A stretch of DNA of 42,141 nucleotides, from contig CADBLU010000016.1 in the NCBI GenBank assembly GCA_902795605.1, forward strand, positions 1 through 42,141, in the 5' to 3' direction. Under the pieces are notes generated by a model. That model saw nothing but the letters and a program-made list of their open reading frames with translations, ran no database searches and had not been told where the DNA came from. The first letter of the stretch is position 1; each line of letters begins with the position of its first letter. Positions 1 through 8,512 of this stretch are shown here, in pieces. Source of the DNA: an uncultured Prevotellaceae bacterium. GTDB taxonomy: Bacteria > Bacteroidota > Bacteroidia > Bacteroidales > Bacteroidaceae. A program made the translations under genes and the position numbers.

Positions 1-69
1 GACCGCTTCGAATCTTCAATAGGTATTAGTTTTTTTTAAGGTAAAAAGATTGTTTTCAGGATAACGCTG

Positions 70-100
70 CAAAGGTAAACCTTTTTTGTCAACGTGCAAA
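70..100 (-). promoter_or_regulatory. Leftward Bacteroidetes-type promoter
   Basis: Read on the minus strand, a -33 box TTTG (100 to 97) is followed after 19 nt by a -7 box TACCTTTG (77 to 70). This is a full match to the Bacteroidetes housekeeping consensus. Transcription would start near position 65 and leave the window, so the gene served is not visible. The same TACCTTTG box is used by the tRNA promoter at 25546-25576, which hints at a stable-RNA or highly expressed gene, but that is inference. Confidence 0.65.
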
Positions 101-290
101 AGGTTTTAATAAAAATTTTTCAACGTCACTTTGCTGTGTGCCCGCACAACAATGAATTTAATATATTTTAACACAGTTTCGTGCGTAATCGATTGAATTT
201 CCTCTAAAAAAGAGCAAAAAAAGTAAAGAATTGGGGATTTGTTTCATTATATGTCGAAAAAGAAACAGCCCGTTTAAAATGTGTATACAT

Positions 291-321
291 TTTGGTGGAT
301 GAATATTTTTTATTATTTTTG
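291..321 (+). promoter_or_regulatory. Promoter of the GH2 glycosidase gene
   Basis: A -33 TTTG (291-294) and a -7 TATTTTTG (314-321) are separated by 19 nt, the Bacteroidetes primary-sigma arrangement. The predicted transcript starts around 325-328 and gives a leader of about 110 nt before the start codon at 438. Confidence 0.65.
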
Positions 322-437
322 CAGAAATAAAGGATGGCAGGCCATGAGGAGCCTTGTTCAATGAGTGCATGACAGACGTCCGAAAAAGTCTGTCGCAACC
401 TAAAAAAACGAAAAAGACCATAATAACCATTGGAAAG

Positions 438-2840
438 ATGATGAATAGAAAAAATCTAGTACTGTTATTGTTGCTGTTGCCCGTCCTGTGTCATGCACAG
501 GTGAGAAAGGAACAGGTGTTGAACGACGGGTGGCAGTTCTCGCGCGACAGTGTGAACTGGACAGATGTGGTGTTGCCACACGACTGGGCCATCGACGGTC
601 CCTTCGACAAGAAGTGGGACCTGCAGTATGTGGCCATCGAGCAAAACGGCGAGAAAGAAAAAACCGAGAAGTCGGGACGCTCTGGGGCACTCCCCTGGAT
701 TGGGAAAGGGTATTACCGCAGAATCCTCCATTTTGATGAGAAGCCAGGTATGGCCATGTTGGTTTTCGATGGTGCGATGAGCGAACCTGTCGTAAGAGTC
801 AATGGCCATATTGCCGGCCGTTGGGCCTATGGCTATAACGCTTTTCGTGTGAATGCGACAGAGTATCTGCGCACAGGCGACAACCTCATAGAGGTGAGTC
901 TTCAGAATGTAGAAGAGAGTAGCCGTTGGTATCCTGGAGCAGGTATCTACCGTCCAGTGACCCTGATACAAACCGACGGAGCGTTCATTGATGACTGGTA
1001 TACCTATTTCCGTACGATAGCGATCGAAGAAGGCCGCGCGGAGGTGGAAATCTCGTCGGCAGTGCGGGGAGACGTCACCTCGGGAGCCGTGGCCATCGAC
1101 ATTCTTCTTCGTGACCAAAAAGGTTATGTGGTGGCACATTCGCATTCACCTTTAGGGGCAGACAGCCGGTTTACTGACAGGCTTGTAGTGAAGAAACCTC
1201 ATCTCTGGTCGCCAGAGACACCTTATTTATATAATATGGAAGTGCGGTTGTTCAGAGACCTCACCCTTATCGACCAGAAGAATATCAAAGTGGGCGTCAG
1301 GACGATTGGGGTGAGCAAGGAGAATGGATTTACGCTCAACGGCCAGTCGCGCAAAATCAAGGGTGTGTGCCTACATCATGACCTTGGACCGCTCGGCGCT
1401 GCAGTCAACAGGGCGGCCCTTGAGCGCCAGATCCGCATCATGAAAGAGATGGGCTGCGATGCCATCCGCACATCGCACAACATGCCCTCGACGCTTCAGA
1501 TGGAAATCTGCGACTCGATGGGTATGATGGTGATGGCCGAGAGTTTCGACATGTGGATATATCCCAAATGCAAGAACGGTTACGCACGCTTCTTCAAAGA
1601 ATGGAGCGACGCCGATATCGAGGCACTTGTGCGTTGCCACCGCAATCATCCCTCTATCGTGATGTGGAGCATCGGCAATGAGATTCCTGAGCAGTGGAGT
1701 GAGGAGGGTAGGGACATTGCTGTCCATCTGCAGACTCTCTGTCACCAGCTCGACCCCTCTCGCCCCGTGACGCAGGGTATGGACCGTGCCGAGGCAGCAT
1801 TGAAGTCGGGATTTGCCCAAGCTATGGATGTGCCAGGCTTCAACTATCGCGTGCATAAATACGAGAACAACATCAAGCAGTTGCCGCAAGGCTTCTTGCT
1901 CGGCTCTGAGACCGCCTCTACCGTCAGTTCGCGAGGTGTGTATAAATTTCCCGTAGAGGTGTCAGACCATGCCGTCTATCCCGATGGACAGTGCAGCAGT
2001 TACGATACAGAATATTGTTCTTGGAGCAACCTGCCCGATGATGACTGGCAGGCACAGGACGATTATCCCTGGGTGATCGGTGAGTTTGTGTGGACAGGCT
2101 TCGACTATCTCGGCGAGCCCACTCCCTACGACACATACTGGCCTTCACGCAGCAGCTATTTCGGAATCTGCGACCTGGCCGGCCTGCCCAAAGACCGCTA
2201 TTACCTGTATCGGAGCCGTTGGAACACCAGCGAGCACACGCTCCACCTTTTGCCCCACTGGACCTGGCCCGGCCGCAAAGGCAAGGTGACGCCGGTCTAT
2301 TGCTATACGGATTACCCTTCGGCCGAACTGTTTGTCAACGGTGTCAGCCAGGGCAGGATATCCAAGAACCCGGCTTCGAGGCTCGATCGTTATCGCCTGC
2401 GTTGGAACGATGTTGTCTATCAGCCAGGAGAACTCAAGGTCGTGGCCTATGACAGCGATGGCAAGGTGGCAGGCGAGACTGTCGTTCGTACTGCCGGAAA
2501 GCCTGCGGCTCTATCTTTGTCGGCCGACAGGAGCACACTGCGTGCTGATGGAGCCGACCTGGCTTTTGTCACCGTGAGCATGACCGACGTCGACGGCACT
2601 CTGGTGCCCGATGCCAGCAACCAGTTGCAGTTTGAGGTCACGGGAGCAGGCACATTCAAGGCTGCCTGTAATGGCGATGCCACCTCGCTCGAGTCGTTCA
2701 CTGCACCCACGATGCGCCTCTTTCATGGTCAACTCGTAGTGATTGTGCAGTCATCCCGTCAGGCTGGCGACATCACACTGAGGGTGAGAGATAGCCAAGA
2801 CAAGCGGTTAGTGTCGGAGATGGTCATCAAGTCGGAATAG
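438..2840 (+). CDS. Secreted glycoside hydrolase family 2 enzyme (beta-galactosidase-like)
   Basis: An 800-residue GH2 enzyme predicted to cleave beta-linked galactosides or related sugars in the periplasm or at the surface. A signal peptide (MMNRK, a run of leucines, then CHA before Q) supports the start at 438 or 441. An in-frame ATG at 369 would put 23 extra charged residues before the signal and is less likely; GGAAAG just upstream of 438 is a weak ribosome site. The order is jelly-roll sugar-binding domain, Ig-like domain, TIM barrel, then C-terminal Ig-like domains (DUF4982-type and GH2 C-terminal). The general acid/base is E415 in MWSIGNE and the nucleophile E549 in VIGEFVWTGFD. Both are present, so the enzyme should be active. 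The substrate cannot be read from the sequence. It has its own promoter and no adjacent SusCD pair. Confidence 0.88.
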   Translation: MMNRKNLVLLLLLLPVLCHAQVRKEQVLNDGWQFSRDSVNWTDVVLPHDWAIDGPFDKKWDLQYVAIEQNGEKEKTEKSGRSGALPWIGKGYYRRILHFDEKPGMAMLVFDGAMSEPVVRVNGHIAGRWAYGYNAFRVNATEYLRTGDNLIEVSLQNVEESSRWYPGAGIYRPVTLIQTDGAFIDDWYTYFRTIAIEEGRAEVEISSAVRGDVTSGAVAIDILLRDQKGYVVAHSHSPLGADSRFTDRLVVKKPHLWSPETPYLYNMEVRLFRDLTLIDQKNIKVGVRTIGVSKENGFTLNGQSRKIKGVCLHHDLGPLGAAVNRAALERQIRIMKEMGCDAIRTSHNMPSTLQMEICDSMGMMVMAESFDMWIYPKCKNGYARFFKEWSDADIEALVRCHRNHPSIVMWSIGNEIPEQWSEEGRDIAVHLQTLCHQLDPSRPVTQGMDRAEAALKSGFAQAMDVPGFNYRVHKYENNIKQLPQGFLLGSETASTVSSRGVYKFPVEVSDHAVYPDGQCSSYDTEYCSWSNLPDDDWQAQDDYPWVIGEFVWTGFDYLGEPTPYDTYWPSRSSYFGICDLAGLPKDRYYLYRSRWNTSEHTLHLLPHWTWPGRKGKVTPVYCYTDYPSAELFVNGVSQGRISKNPASRLDRYRLRWNDVVYQPGELKVVAYDSDGKVAGETVVRTAGKPAALSLSADRSTLRADGADLAFVTVSMTDVDGTLVPDASNQLQFEVTGAGTFKAACNGDATSLESFTAPTMRLFHGQLVVIVQSSRQAGDITLRVRDSQDKRLVSEMVIKSE

Positions 2841-2901
2841 CCATTTCGCTCTTCGTTTGTTAAAAAAACTCCCACTGCATGGATTATTCATCGGAAACGA
2901 T

Positions 2902-2909
2902 TAATTTTG
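2902..2909 (+). promoter_or_regulatory. Probable -7 box ahead of the LRR gene
   Basis: TAATTTTG followed by CA matches the Bacteroidetes -7 element. No TTTG lies at the expected distance upstream, so the -33 half is weak. Transcription from here would give a leader of about 55 nt before the start at 2970. Confidence 0.4.
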
Positions 2910-2969
2910 CATCGTCAACGTTAGCCGGTGTATGCCGGGAAATCAGAAACACTTTTATCTCATGTCAAT

Positions 2970-4769
2970 ATGAATAATAATCAGTTCCTACCGCCACGAT
3001 GGCCGTTTCTTCTCCTGATGGTATGGGCATGTCTGGCTCCTGCGACAGCACAGACCGATTTGTTCGTCTCTGTCGGTCAGGCGGGGGAGTTGCGCCAGGC
3101 TGTCGAAGCCATCTCTGAAACAGCCGTCCACACCACCACTTCGATGAAAGTGATTGGTCCGCTTGATGGCAACGACATGATGTTCATCCGTGAGATGTGC
3201 GGCGTGAGCGACATCGATACACCCACCGAAGGCATCCTCAGGAGTCTTGACTTGAGCGACGCATATTTCGTGGAGTCTTCATCCCCTTATCTGTCTCTTG
3301 ACGGAAAGCAATATGTGTCTCAAAACGAGCGGTTCGGGACGGCCTTCCTTTACAACTGCCAGCATCTTGAGGAAGTGGTCTTACCTTTTTCTGTCGCCGC
3401 TATCGACAGTCTGGCATTCGCAAATTGCAAGCGTCTCCGCAGTATCGAGATACCCGCCTCTGTGCAAGAGATAGGCTATGCCGCATTTGTGGGGTGCGAC
3501 AGCATCACCTCACTCACATTGCCTCATTCCGTCTTGCGGATAGGCGAGGGTGCCTTTCAGTCGATGGCCTCGCTTGAGGAACTCAGTCTGGGCGATGGCG
3601 TGGAGACCGTCGACAACTCTATTGTGCTGGGCGATGATAAATTGCGGGTCATCAGCCTCGGTCTGCGTTTCCGCGAGTTCCACCCCGTGATTTTCTATAC
3701 CTCGCCGGCCCTTACCGACATCTATGTCAGCGAAGGGAATCCTTATTACAGGTCACTCGACGGTGTCCTCTTCACTGTCCAGACCGACACGCTGCTCGCT
3801 TTCCCACCGGCGTCGCCGATAGACGACTACGTGGTGCCCGATGGTGTCAAGTGTATTGCTAACTGTGCCTTCAGAAATGCATCACAACTCCGTTCTGTCA
3901 GTATGCCTACCTCTTTGGAGACCATCGACTCACTCGCTTTCTTCGCCTGCGACGAACTACGGGAGGTGGCACTCAACGAAGGTCTCCAACATATCGCCTT
4001 CGGCGCTTTCGGACAGTTCCTAGACCAGCCCTCTTCTCTTTCGGGGCTCCATATCCCATCCACGGTAGACGTCATTGAGGGCGGTGCTTTCCTTTTTAAC
4101 AGCGGTCTGACAGACCTGAACGTGGATGCTCGCAACTCCTCTTATGCCACAGGAAATGACGGTGTGCTCTACGACAGCCATTTCACAGAGGTCTGTCATG
4201 TGCCTTGTGGGGCCGACGAGCTCGACCTCCCCGAGAGTGTGACTTCCATTGGACCCTATGCTTTGGCGGGATGCGGAAGCATGTCATGGCTGAACCTCCC
4301 CGACCATATGACAACTATTGGTGATTGTGCTTTCGCCTATGCCACCGGCATACGCCAAATCAGTTTAGGGAAAGGAGTGAGTAGGGTAGGCGACATGGTC
4401 GTGGACGGCTGCCTTTCTCTCACCTCACTGCTTTTCTTCCCGTCGTCCATCAGCGACGATCATCTCACCGAAATGTCGTTCTTGGATGGTGAAGGCGCCG
4501 TGGCCTCCCAATGCACACTCTATGTGATGCCTGGCACTGCACAGATGTACATCAACAAGAAAGGTTTCAGCAGTCTTGAGGACGGTCGTCCTTTCTTTGC
4601 CGAAATCAAGGAGATGAGCGACCCCGACAACATCGGCCAACCGCTTTCGACGGAACCGGTGAAAGCGGTGCCCTACAACCTTGGCGGCCGCCGTGTGATG
4701 AACGGCGAGAGAGGGTGGCAACTCCTCGTTCAGCCTCGAGGCAAGACGCTCAAGAAGTGGGTGAGATAG
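2970..4769 (+). CDS. BspA-like leucine-rich repeat surface protein (LRR_5 type)
   Basis: A 599-residue exported protein built of BspA/TpLRR-type repeats, with units like LRSIEIPASVQEIGYAAFVGC recurring about every 23 residues from near residue 130 to 500. Such proteins in oral and gut Bacteroidales and Treponema bind host matrix or other cells; the ligand here is unknown. The start at 2970 (MNNNQFLPP) is chosen because the hydrophobic signal and its TATAQ cleavage site follow directly. An in-frame ATG at 2928 would add 14 residues. The C-terminus carries YNLGGRRV, a spacer, and a basic tail with GKTLKKW. This resembles the short conserved tail seen on many Prevotella surface proteins and may be a sorting signal (inference). 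It may be cotranscribed with queH, 37 nt downstream. Confidence 0.82.
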   Translation: MNNNQFLPPRWPFLLLMVWACLAPATAQTDLFVSVGQAGELRQAVEAISETAVHTTTSMKVIGPLDGNDMMFIREMCGVSDIDTPTEGILRSLDLSDAYFVESSSPYLSLDGKQYVSQNERFGTAFLYNCQHLEEVVLPFSVAAIDSLAFANCKRLRSIEIPASVQEIGYAAFVGCDSITSLTLPHSVLRIGEGAFQSMASLEELSLGDGVETVDNSIVLGDDKLRVISLGLRFREFHPVIFYTSPALTDIYVSEGNPYYRSLDGVLFTVQTDTLLAFPPASPIDDYVVPDGVKCIANCAFRNASQLRSVSMPTSLETIDSLAFFACDELREVALNEGLQHIAFGAFGQFLDQPSSLSGLHIPSTVDVIEGGAFLFNSGLTDLNVDARNSSYATGNDGVLYDSHFTEVCHVPCGADELDLPESVTSIGPYALAGCGSMSWLNLPDHMTTIGDCAFAYATGIRQISLGKGVSRVGDMVVDGCLSLTSLLFFPSSISDDHLTEMSFLDGEGAVASQCTLYVMPGTAQMYINKKGFSSLEDGRPFFAEIKEMSDPDNIGQPLSTEPVKAVPYNLGGRRVMNGERGWQLLVQPRGKTLKKWVR

Positions 4770-4806
4770 TTCAATCATCATCGACCATCATCATCAATCC
4801 GACCAA

Positions 4807-5424
4807 ATGCCAAAAACTAAGCGTTCACCCATAACTATTCCCGAAGGAGTACACGAAGTGGTCCTCCACGCCTGTTGTGCGCCTTGCTCATCGGCCATTG
4901 TGGAGTGGATGCTTGCCCATGAGGTGCGCCCCGTCATTTACTATTTCAACCCCAACATCTATCCCGTTGAGGAATATGAGAAAAGGAAGAACGAGAGCAA
5001 GCGGCATGCCGAAAGCCTTGGCATCAGATGGATAGACGGAGACTATAAGCACGGGCAATGGCTTTGTTCGGTGAATGGCCTGGAGCAAGAGCCGGAGCGG
5101 GGAGCACGTTGTCTGCAGTGCTTTACCCATAGACTCATGGCTACGGCGCAGCTCGCACGGCAGTTAGGCATACGTTATTTCACCACGACACTGGCCTCCT
5201 CAAGGTGGAAGAGCCTGCAGCAGATAGAGGAGGCGGGGCAAGCGGCGCAACAGGCTGTAGAAGGCACGGCTTTCTGGGCACAGAACTGGCGGAAAGGTGG
5301 CTTGTATGAGCGGCGCAACGAACTGTTGCGTGAATACGGGTTCTACAACCAGCAGTATTGCGGATGTGAGTTTAGCATGGCCAGACGGTCGGAACAACAA
5401 AATGAAACCAATGAAGGGAGATAA
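4807..5424 (+). CDS. queH: Epoxyqueuosine reductase QueH (DUF208)
   Basis: A 205-residue cytoplasmic Fe-S enzyme for the last step of queuosine synthesis, reducing epoxyqueuosine to queuosine in the wobble position of tRNAs with GUN anticodons. It is the cobalamin-independent alternative to QueG. The diagnostic cysteines are present: the adjacent pair C23-C24 in HACCAPCSS, C27, C102 and C105 in CLQCF, and C185 and C187 in YCGCEF. The length is normal for the family. It begins the compact set that continues six bases later with the Gfo/Idh/MocA gene. No other queuosine gene is visible in the window, so the linkage is not a queuosine operon. Confidence 0.88.
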   Translation: MPKTKRSPITIPEGVHEVVLHACCAPCSSAIVEWMLAHEVRPVIYYFNPNIYPVEEYEKRKNESKRHAESLGIRWIDGDYKHGQWLCSVNGLEQEPERGARCLQCFTHRLMATAQLARQLGIRYFTTTLASSRWKSLQQIEEAGQAAQQAVEGTAFWAQNWRKGGLYERRNELLREYGFYNQQYCGCEFSMARRSEQQNETNEGR

Positions 5425-5430
5425 GAGAAT

Positions 5431-6414
5431 ATGAAATACATCAAATGGGGATTTGTAGGTTGTGGCGAGGTGACAGAGAAGAAAAGCGGTCCGGCTTTTG
5501 CCGAGATTGAGGGTTCAAGTATCTGTGCGGTGATGAGCCGGCAGGAGAGCAGGGCCCGCTCCTATGCCGAGCGCCATCATATCCGCAAATGGTATACCGA
5601 CGCGCAGCAACTCATCGACGACCCCGACGTGAATGCCGTATATGTGGCCACACCGCCCTCGAGTCATGCCACTTATGCCATCATGGCCATGAAGGCCGGC
5701 AAACCTGTCTATGTGGAGAAACCGCTTGCCGGGAGTTATGAGGACTGCGCCCGTATCAATCGCATCAGTGAACAGACGGGTGTGCCTTGCTTTGTGGCCT
5801 ACTACCGTCGTTATCTGCCTTATTTCCAGCGAGTGAAAGATATCGTGAGAAATGGAGTGATAGGCAAAGTGCTCAACGTGCAAGTGAGATATGCCTGTCC
5901 TCCCCGCGACATCGACTATTCGCCCCAGAGCCAACTGCCCTGGAGACTGCAGCCGGAGATCTCGGGAGGCGGCTATTTCTACGACCTTGCACCACATCAG
6001 CTTGACTTGCTGCAGGATTTATTTGGCGTGATTATCGACGCCAAAGGCATCTGCGCCAACAGAGGCGGACTCTATTCCCCTGAGGACACGCTGAGCGCGT
6101 GTTTCAAATTTGAAAGCGGCCTGCCAGGCAGTGGATCCTGGTGCTTTGTGGGGCATGAGTCTGCAACGGAAGACAGAATTGAGGTCATCGGCGACAAAGG
6201 CATCGTCAGCTTCTCTGTCTTCGACTACGCCCCCATCCAGCTTGTCACCAGCGGCGGTTCCACCAATATCACCGTGCCCAATCCACCTTATGTGCAGCTG
6301 CCCATCATCAAGTCGGTCATCCAGCACCTTCAGGGACTGGATGTTTGCACTTGCACCAGTGTGTCGGCCACACCAGTCAACTGGGTGCTCGACAGAATCT
6401 TAGGAAAGTTCTGA
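5431..6414 (+). CDS. Gfo/Idh/MocA-family NAD(P)-dependent oxidoreductase
   Basis: A 327-residue sugar or cyclitol dehydrogenase of the glucose-fructose oxidoreductase family. The N-terminal Rossmann domain has the dinucleotide loop GFVGCGEVTEKK and the family motif EKPLA with catalytic lysine K97. The C-terminal alpha/beta domain carries the active-site segment YDLAPHQLD (D185, H189). There is no signal peptide, so it is cytoplasmic; members with a Tat signal act in the periplasm. The substrate cannot be predicted from the sequence. It follows queH by 6 nt, and its stop codon TGA shares one base with the ATG of the next gene, so translational coupling is likely. Confidence 0.85.
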   Translation: MKYIKWGFVGCGEVTEKKSGPAFAEIEGSSICAVMSRQESRARSYAERHHIRKWYTDAQQLIDDPDVNAVYVATPPSSHATYAIMAMKAGKPVYVEKPLAGSYEDCARINRISEQTGVPCFVAYYRRYLPYFQRVKDIVRNGVIGKVLNVQVRYACPPRDIDYSPQSQLPWRLQPEISGGGYFYDLAPHQLDLLQDLFGVIIDAKGICANRGGLYSPEDTLSACFKFESGLPGSGSWCFVGHESATEDRIEVIGDKGIVSFSVFDYAPIQLVTSGGSTNITVPNPPYVQLPIIKSVIQHLQGLDVCTCTSVSATPVNWVLDRILGKF

Positions 6415-7511
6415 TGCGGCTGAAGAGAGATACCATAGTCATCATGCTACTGTTGCTGCCACTGGCCATCTTGGCACAAGGCGACAGCCTCACCCACAAG
6501 AAATCCTTTGTAGGAAAGGCATTCGATGGCGTCGTGGGAATCGTCAAGGAGTTCAACAATGTTGACACATCCTACATTGAGCCTCAGCACTACAAGTTCA
6601 CCACCACGCTCATGATGACCTACAATTTCGAGTCATATCGGCTGCGCAGCAAAACCGGACAGTCTTTTTCGTTCTCGCCCGAAGCCAAGGTGAAGGTGGG
6701 GCCTTACATCGGATGGAGCCTGCTCTTCTGGGGCTACACCATCGACCTCGCCTACATGAGTGCCAACAAGAAAAGAGAGCTTGACCTGAGTGTCTATACG
6801 TCGATGGTGGGACTTGACATCTTCAGGAGGAGCTCCGGCCACGACTACCGCATCCGGGCATGGGACCTGGGCGACGGACTGGCCAGCGACTCCATCGGCG
6901 GCATCCCTTTCGACGGACTGAACGTGACCATCACCGGGCTCAATGCCTATTATATCACCAACCACCGGCGCTACTCCTATCCTGCAGCCTTCAGCCAGAG
7001 CACCTGTCAACGACGCAGCAGCGGTTCGTTCATGTTCGGCGGCGGCTATACCCGCCACTCGCTAAGCCTCAACTACAACAAGTTGCACGAAGCCATGAAA
7101 CGGGTGTCGCCCGAGGCAGAGGAAAAACTCGACAGCGGTCTGATGTTCAACAAGATAAAATACACCGATGTGTCTGTCTCTGCTGGCTACGGATACAACT
7201 GGGTCTTCTCCCGCAACTGGCTTTTGGCTGTGTCGCTTGCCGCCTCATTAGGATACAAGCACTCCACAGGCGAAAGAATCACCGACTTCTCCATCTTGCG
7301 CGATTTCTCCTTCAGCAATTTCAACCTGGATGGAGTGGGCCGTCTCGGACTGATATGGAATAATTCGAAATGGTATTTCGGAGCCTACGGCGTCATACAT
7401 TCCTACAATTACAAGAAGTCTTTGTTTGAGACCAACAATTATTTCGGAAATGTCAATGTCTATATAGGATTCAACTTCGGACGAAAGAAATCACATCAAA
7501 TAGAAAAATGA
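6414..7511 (+). CDS. DUF4421 family outer-membrane protein
   Basis: A 365-residue exported protein. The start at 6414 overlaps the previous stop by one base and opens a clear signal peptide (RLKRD, hydrophobic stretch, AILAQ). The mature part is rich in alternating aromatic/polar strands such as YNFESYRLRSK and NVNVYIGFNF and ends in an aromatic-polar strand, consistent with an outer-membrane beta-barrel. The pattern fits DUF4421, a Bacteroidetes family without a known function. It is sandwiched between an oxidoreductase and an amidase-like lipoprotein with overlapping codons on both sides, so all three are probably made from one transcript. Confidence 0.72.
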   Translation: MRLKRDTIVIMLLLLPLAILAQGDSLTHKKSFVGKAFDGVVGIVKEFNNVDTSYIEPQHYKFTTTLMMTYNFESYRLRSKTGQSFSFSPEAKVKVGPYIGWSLLFWGYTIDLAYMSANKKRELDLSVYTSMVGLDIFRRSSGHDYRIRAWDLGDGLASDSIGGIPFDGLNVTITGLNAYYITNHRRYSYPAAFSQSTCQRRSSGSFMFGGGYTRHSLSLNYNKLHEAMKRVSPEAEEKLDSGLMFNKIKYTDVSVSAGYGYNWVFSRNWLLAVSLAASLGYKHSTGERITDFSILRDFSFSNFNLDGVGRLGLIWNNSKWYFGAYGVIHSYNYKKSLFETNNYFGNVNVYIGFNFGRKKSHQIEK

Positions 7512-8419
7512 AACACACTGCTATTACCATCCTCCTCGTGGCCGCACTGATGACCTCATGCGACACCACCCCTAAAACCGCCAATGCCCAGACGGCCAAT
7601 CAGGAAACAGAGAAGGCATTGCCTTATCAGGTGCGGCAGACACATCGTGGCGACAGCGCCAGAATCACAGCATGGCTCAAGGAGGGTAGTGCCCTCAAGT
7701 CAAGTGAGAACCTGGTGATGTTCTATGCGCGCAAATTCATCGGCTATCCCTATGTGGCCTACACCCTCGACCAAGATTTGGAGGAAGGGCTTGTCATCAA
7801 CACACAAGGAGTAGACTGCACCACCTATGTGGAAAACGTGCTGGCGCTCACGGCGTGCGCCAAGAAGCACCAGACGACATTTGCCGACTTCTGCCGCATG
7901 CTTGCCACAGTGAGATATGTCAAGAATGATGTGGCCTATATCTCACGGCAGCACTATTTCACCCTCTGGCTGTCCGACAACATCCGCGACGGCCTCGTAG
8001 CCGACATTCAGTTGCCGCCAGCCCCTCTCTCCGCCACACGCACCGCCCATGTGGACTATATGAGCACACACGTCTCGTCCTACAAGATGCTCAATGCCCA
8101 CCCCAAATGGCTTCCCGCCATCAAGGAACTTGAGCAGCAGGTGAACCGCACAAAGTTTACCTATATTCCCAAAGCGCAGCTGAAAGACTCCGACAAATAC
8201 CGCAAATATGTGCGCGACGGAGATATCATCGCCATCGTCACCGACAAGGCGGGCCTCGACATCTCGCATGTGGGATTCGCCATCTGGCATAAAGACGGAC
8301 TCCATCTGCTCAACGCCTCGTCGCTTCGCAAAAAGGTGGTCGACGAACCAATGACACTCTACCAATACCTGCAAAAACAGACCAAGAGTGTGGGCATCAG
8401 GGTGGCTCGCATCCTGTAG
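7508..8419 (+). CDS. DUF1460 N-acetylmuramoyl-L-alanine amidase-like lipoprotein
   Basis: A 303-residue predicted lipoprotein: the signal LLVAALMTSC ends in a lipobox with acylated C18. The body matches DUF1460, an NlpC/P60-like papain fold annotated as N-acetylmuramoyl-L-alanine amidase-like, expected to cut peptidoglycan peptides or recycled muropeptides in the periplasm. Catalytic candidates are C104 in GVDCTTYVENVLAL and H254 in ISHVGFAI. The start codon overlaps the previous stop (ATGA), which fixes the start and implies translational coupling. It closes the queH-Gfo-DUF4421-DUF1460 set. Actual substrate specificity is not shown by the sequence. Confidence 0.78.
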   Translation: MKHTAITILLVAALMTSCDTTPKTANAQTANQETEKALPYQVRQTHRGDSARITAWLKEGSALKSSENLVMFYARKFIGYPYVAYTLDQDLEEGLVINTQGVDCTTYVENVLALTACAKKHQTTFADFCRMLATVRYVKNDVAYISRQHYFTLWLSDNIRDGLVADIQLPPAPLSATRTAHVDYMSTHVSSYKMLNAHPKWLPAIKELEQQVNRTKFTYIPKAQLKDSDKYRKYVRDGDIIAIVTDKAGLDISHVGFAIWHKDGLHLLNASSLRKKVVDEPMTLYQYLQKQTKSVGIRVARIL

Positions 8420-8478
8420 TATTGACGGTGGCGTTGAAAACGATTGCGATAAAGATTTCAATAATATTGGCCAATTAA

Positions 8479-8509
8479 TTGGCTGGATGAAGATTTTATC
8501 GTATTTTTG
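8479..8509 (+). promoter_or_regulatory. Promoter of the rseC-rnf operon
   Basis: A -33-like TTGG (8479-8482) and a perfect -7 TATTTTTG (8502-8509) are spaced by 19 nt. The predicted transcript start (about 4-6 nt beyond the -7 box) falls on or just after the first ATG of rseC at 8513, so the mRNA may have almost no leader. Confidence 0.6.
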
Positions 8510-8512
8510 CAA

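Larger units (their letters stand above)
1..437. other. Gene-free leader region at the window's left edge
   Basis: This stretch is AT-rich and no convincing coding frame is visible on either strand. It holds two promoters pointing in opposite directions: a leftward one at 70-100, serving something outside the window, and a rightward one at 291-321 for the GH2 gene. A short inverted repeat (TGTG-CCCG-CACA, around 137-148) lies between them. The transcribed leader of the GH2 gene contains two tiny ORFs, at 344-364 (7 codons including stop) and 361-372 (4 codons including stop), ahead of the likely start at 438. Confidence 0.7.

Noticed and set aside
4770-4806. Repeated CATCATC units between the LRR gene and queH
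   Set aside because: Only a few imperfect copies in 37 nt; too short and irregular to call a repeat element.
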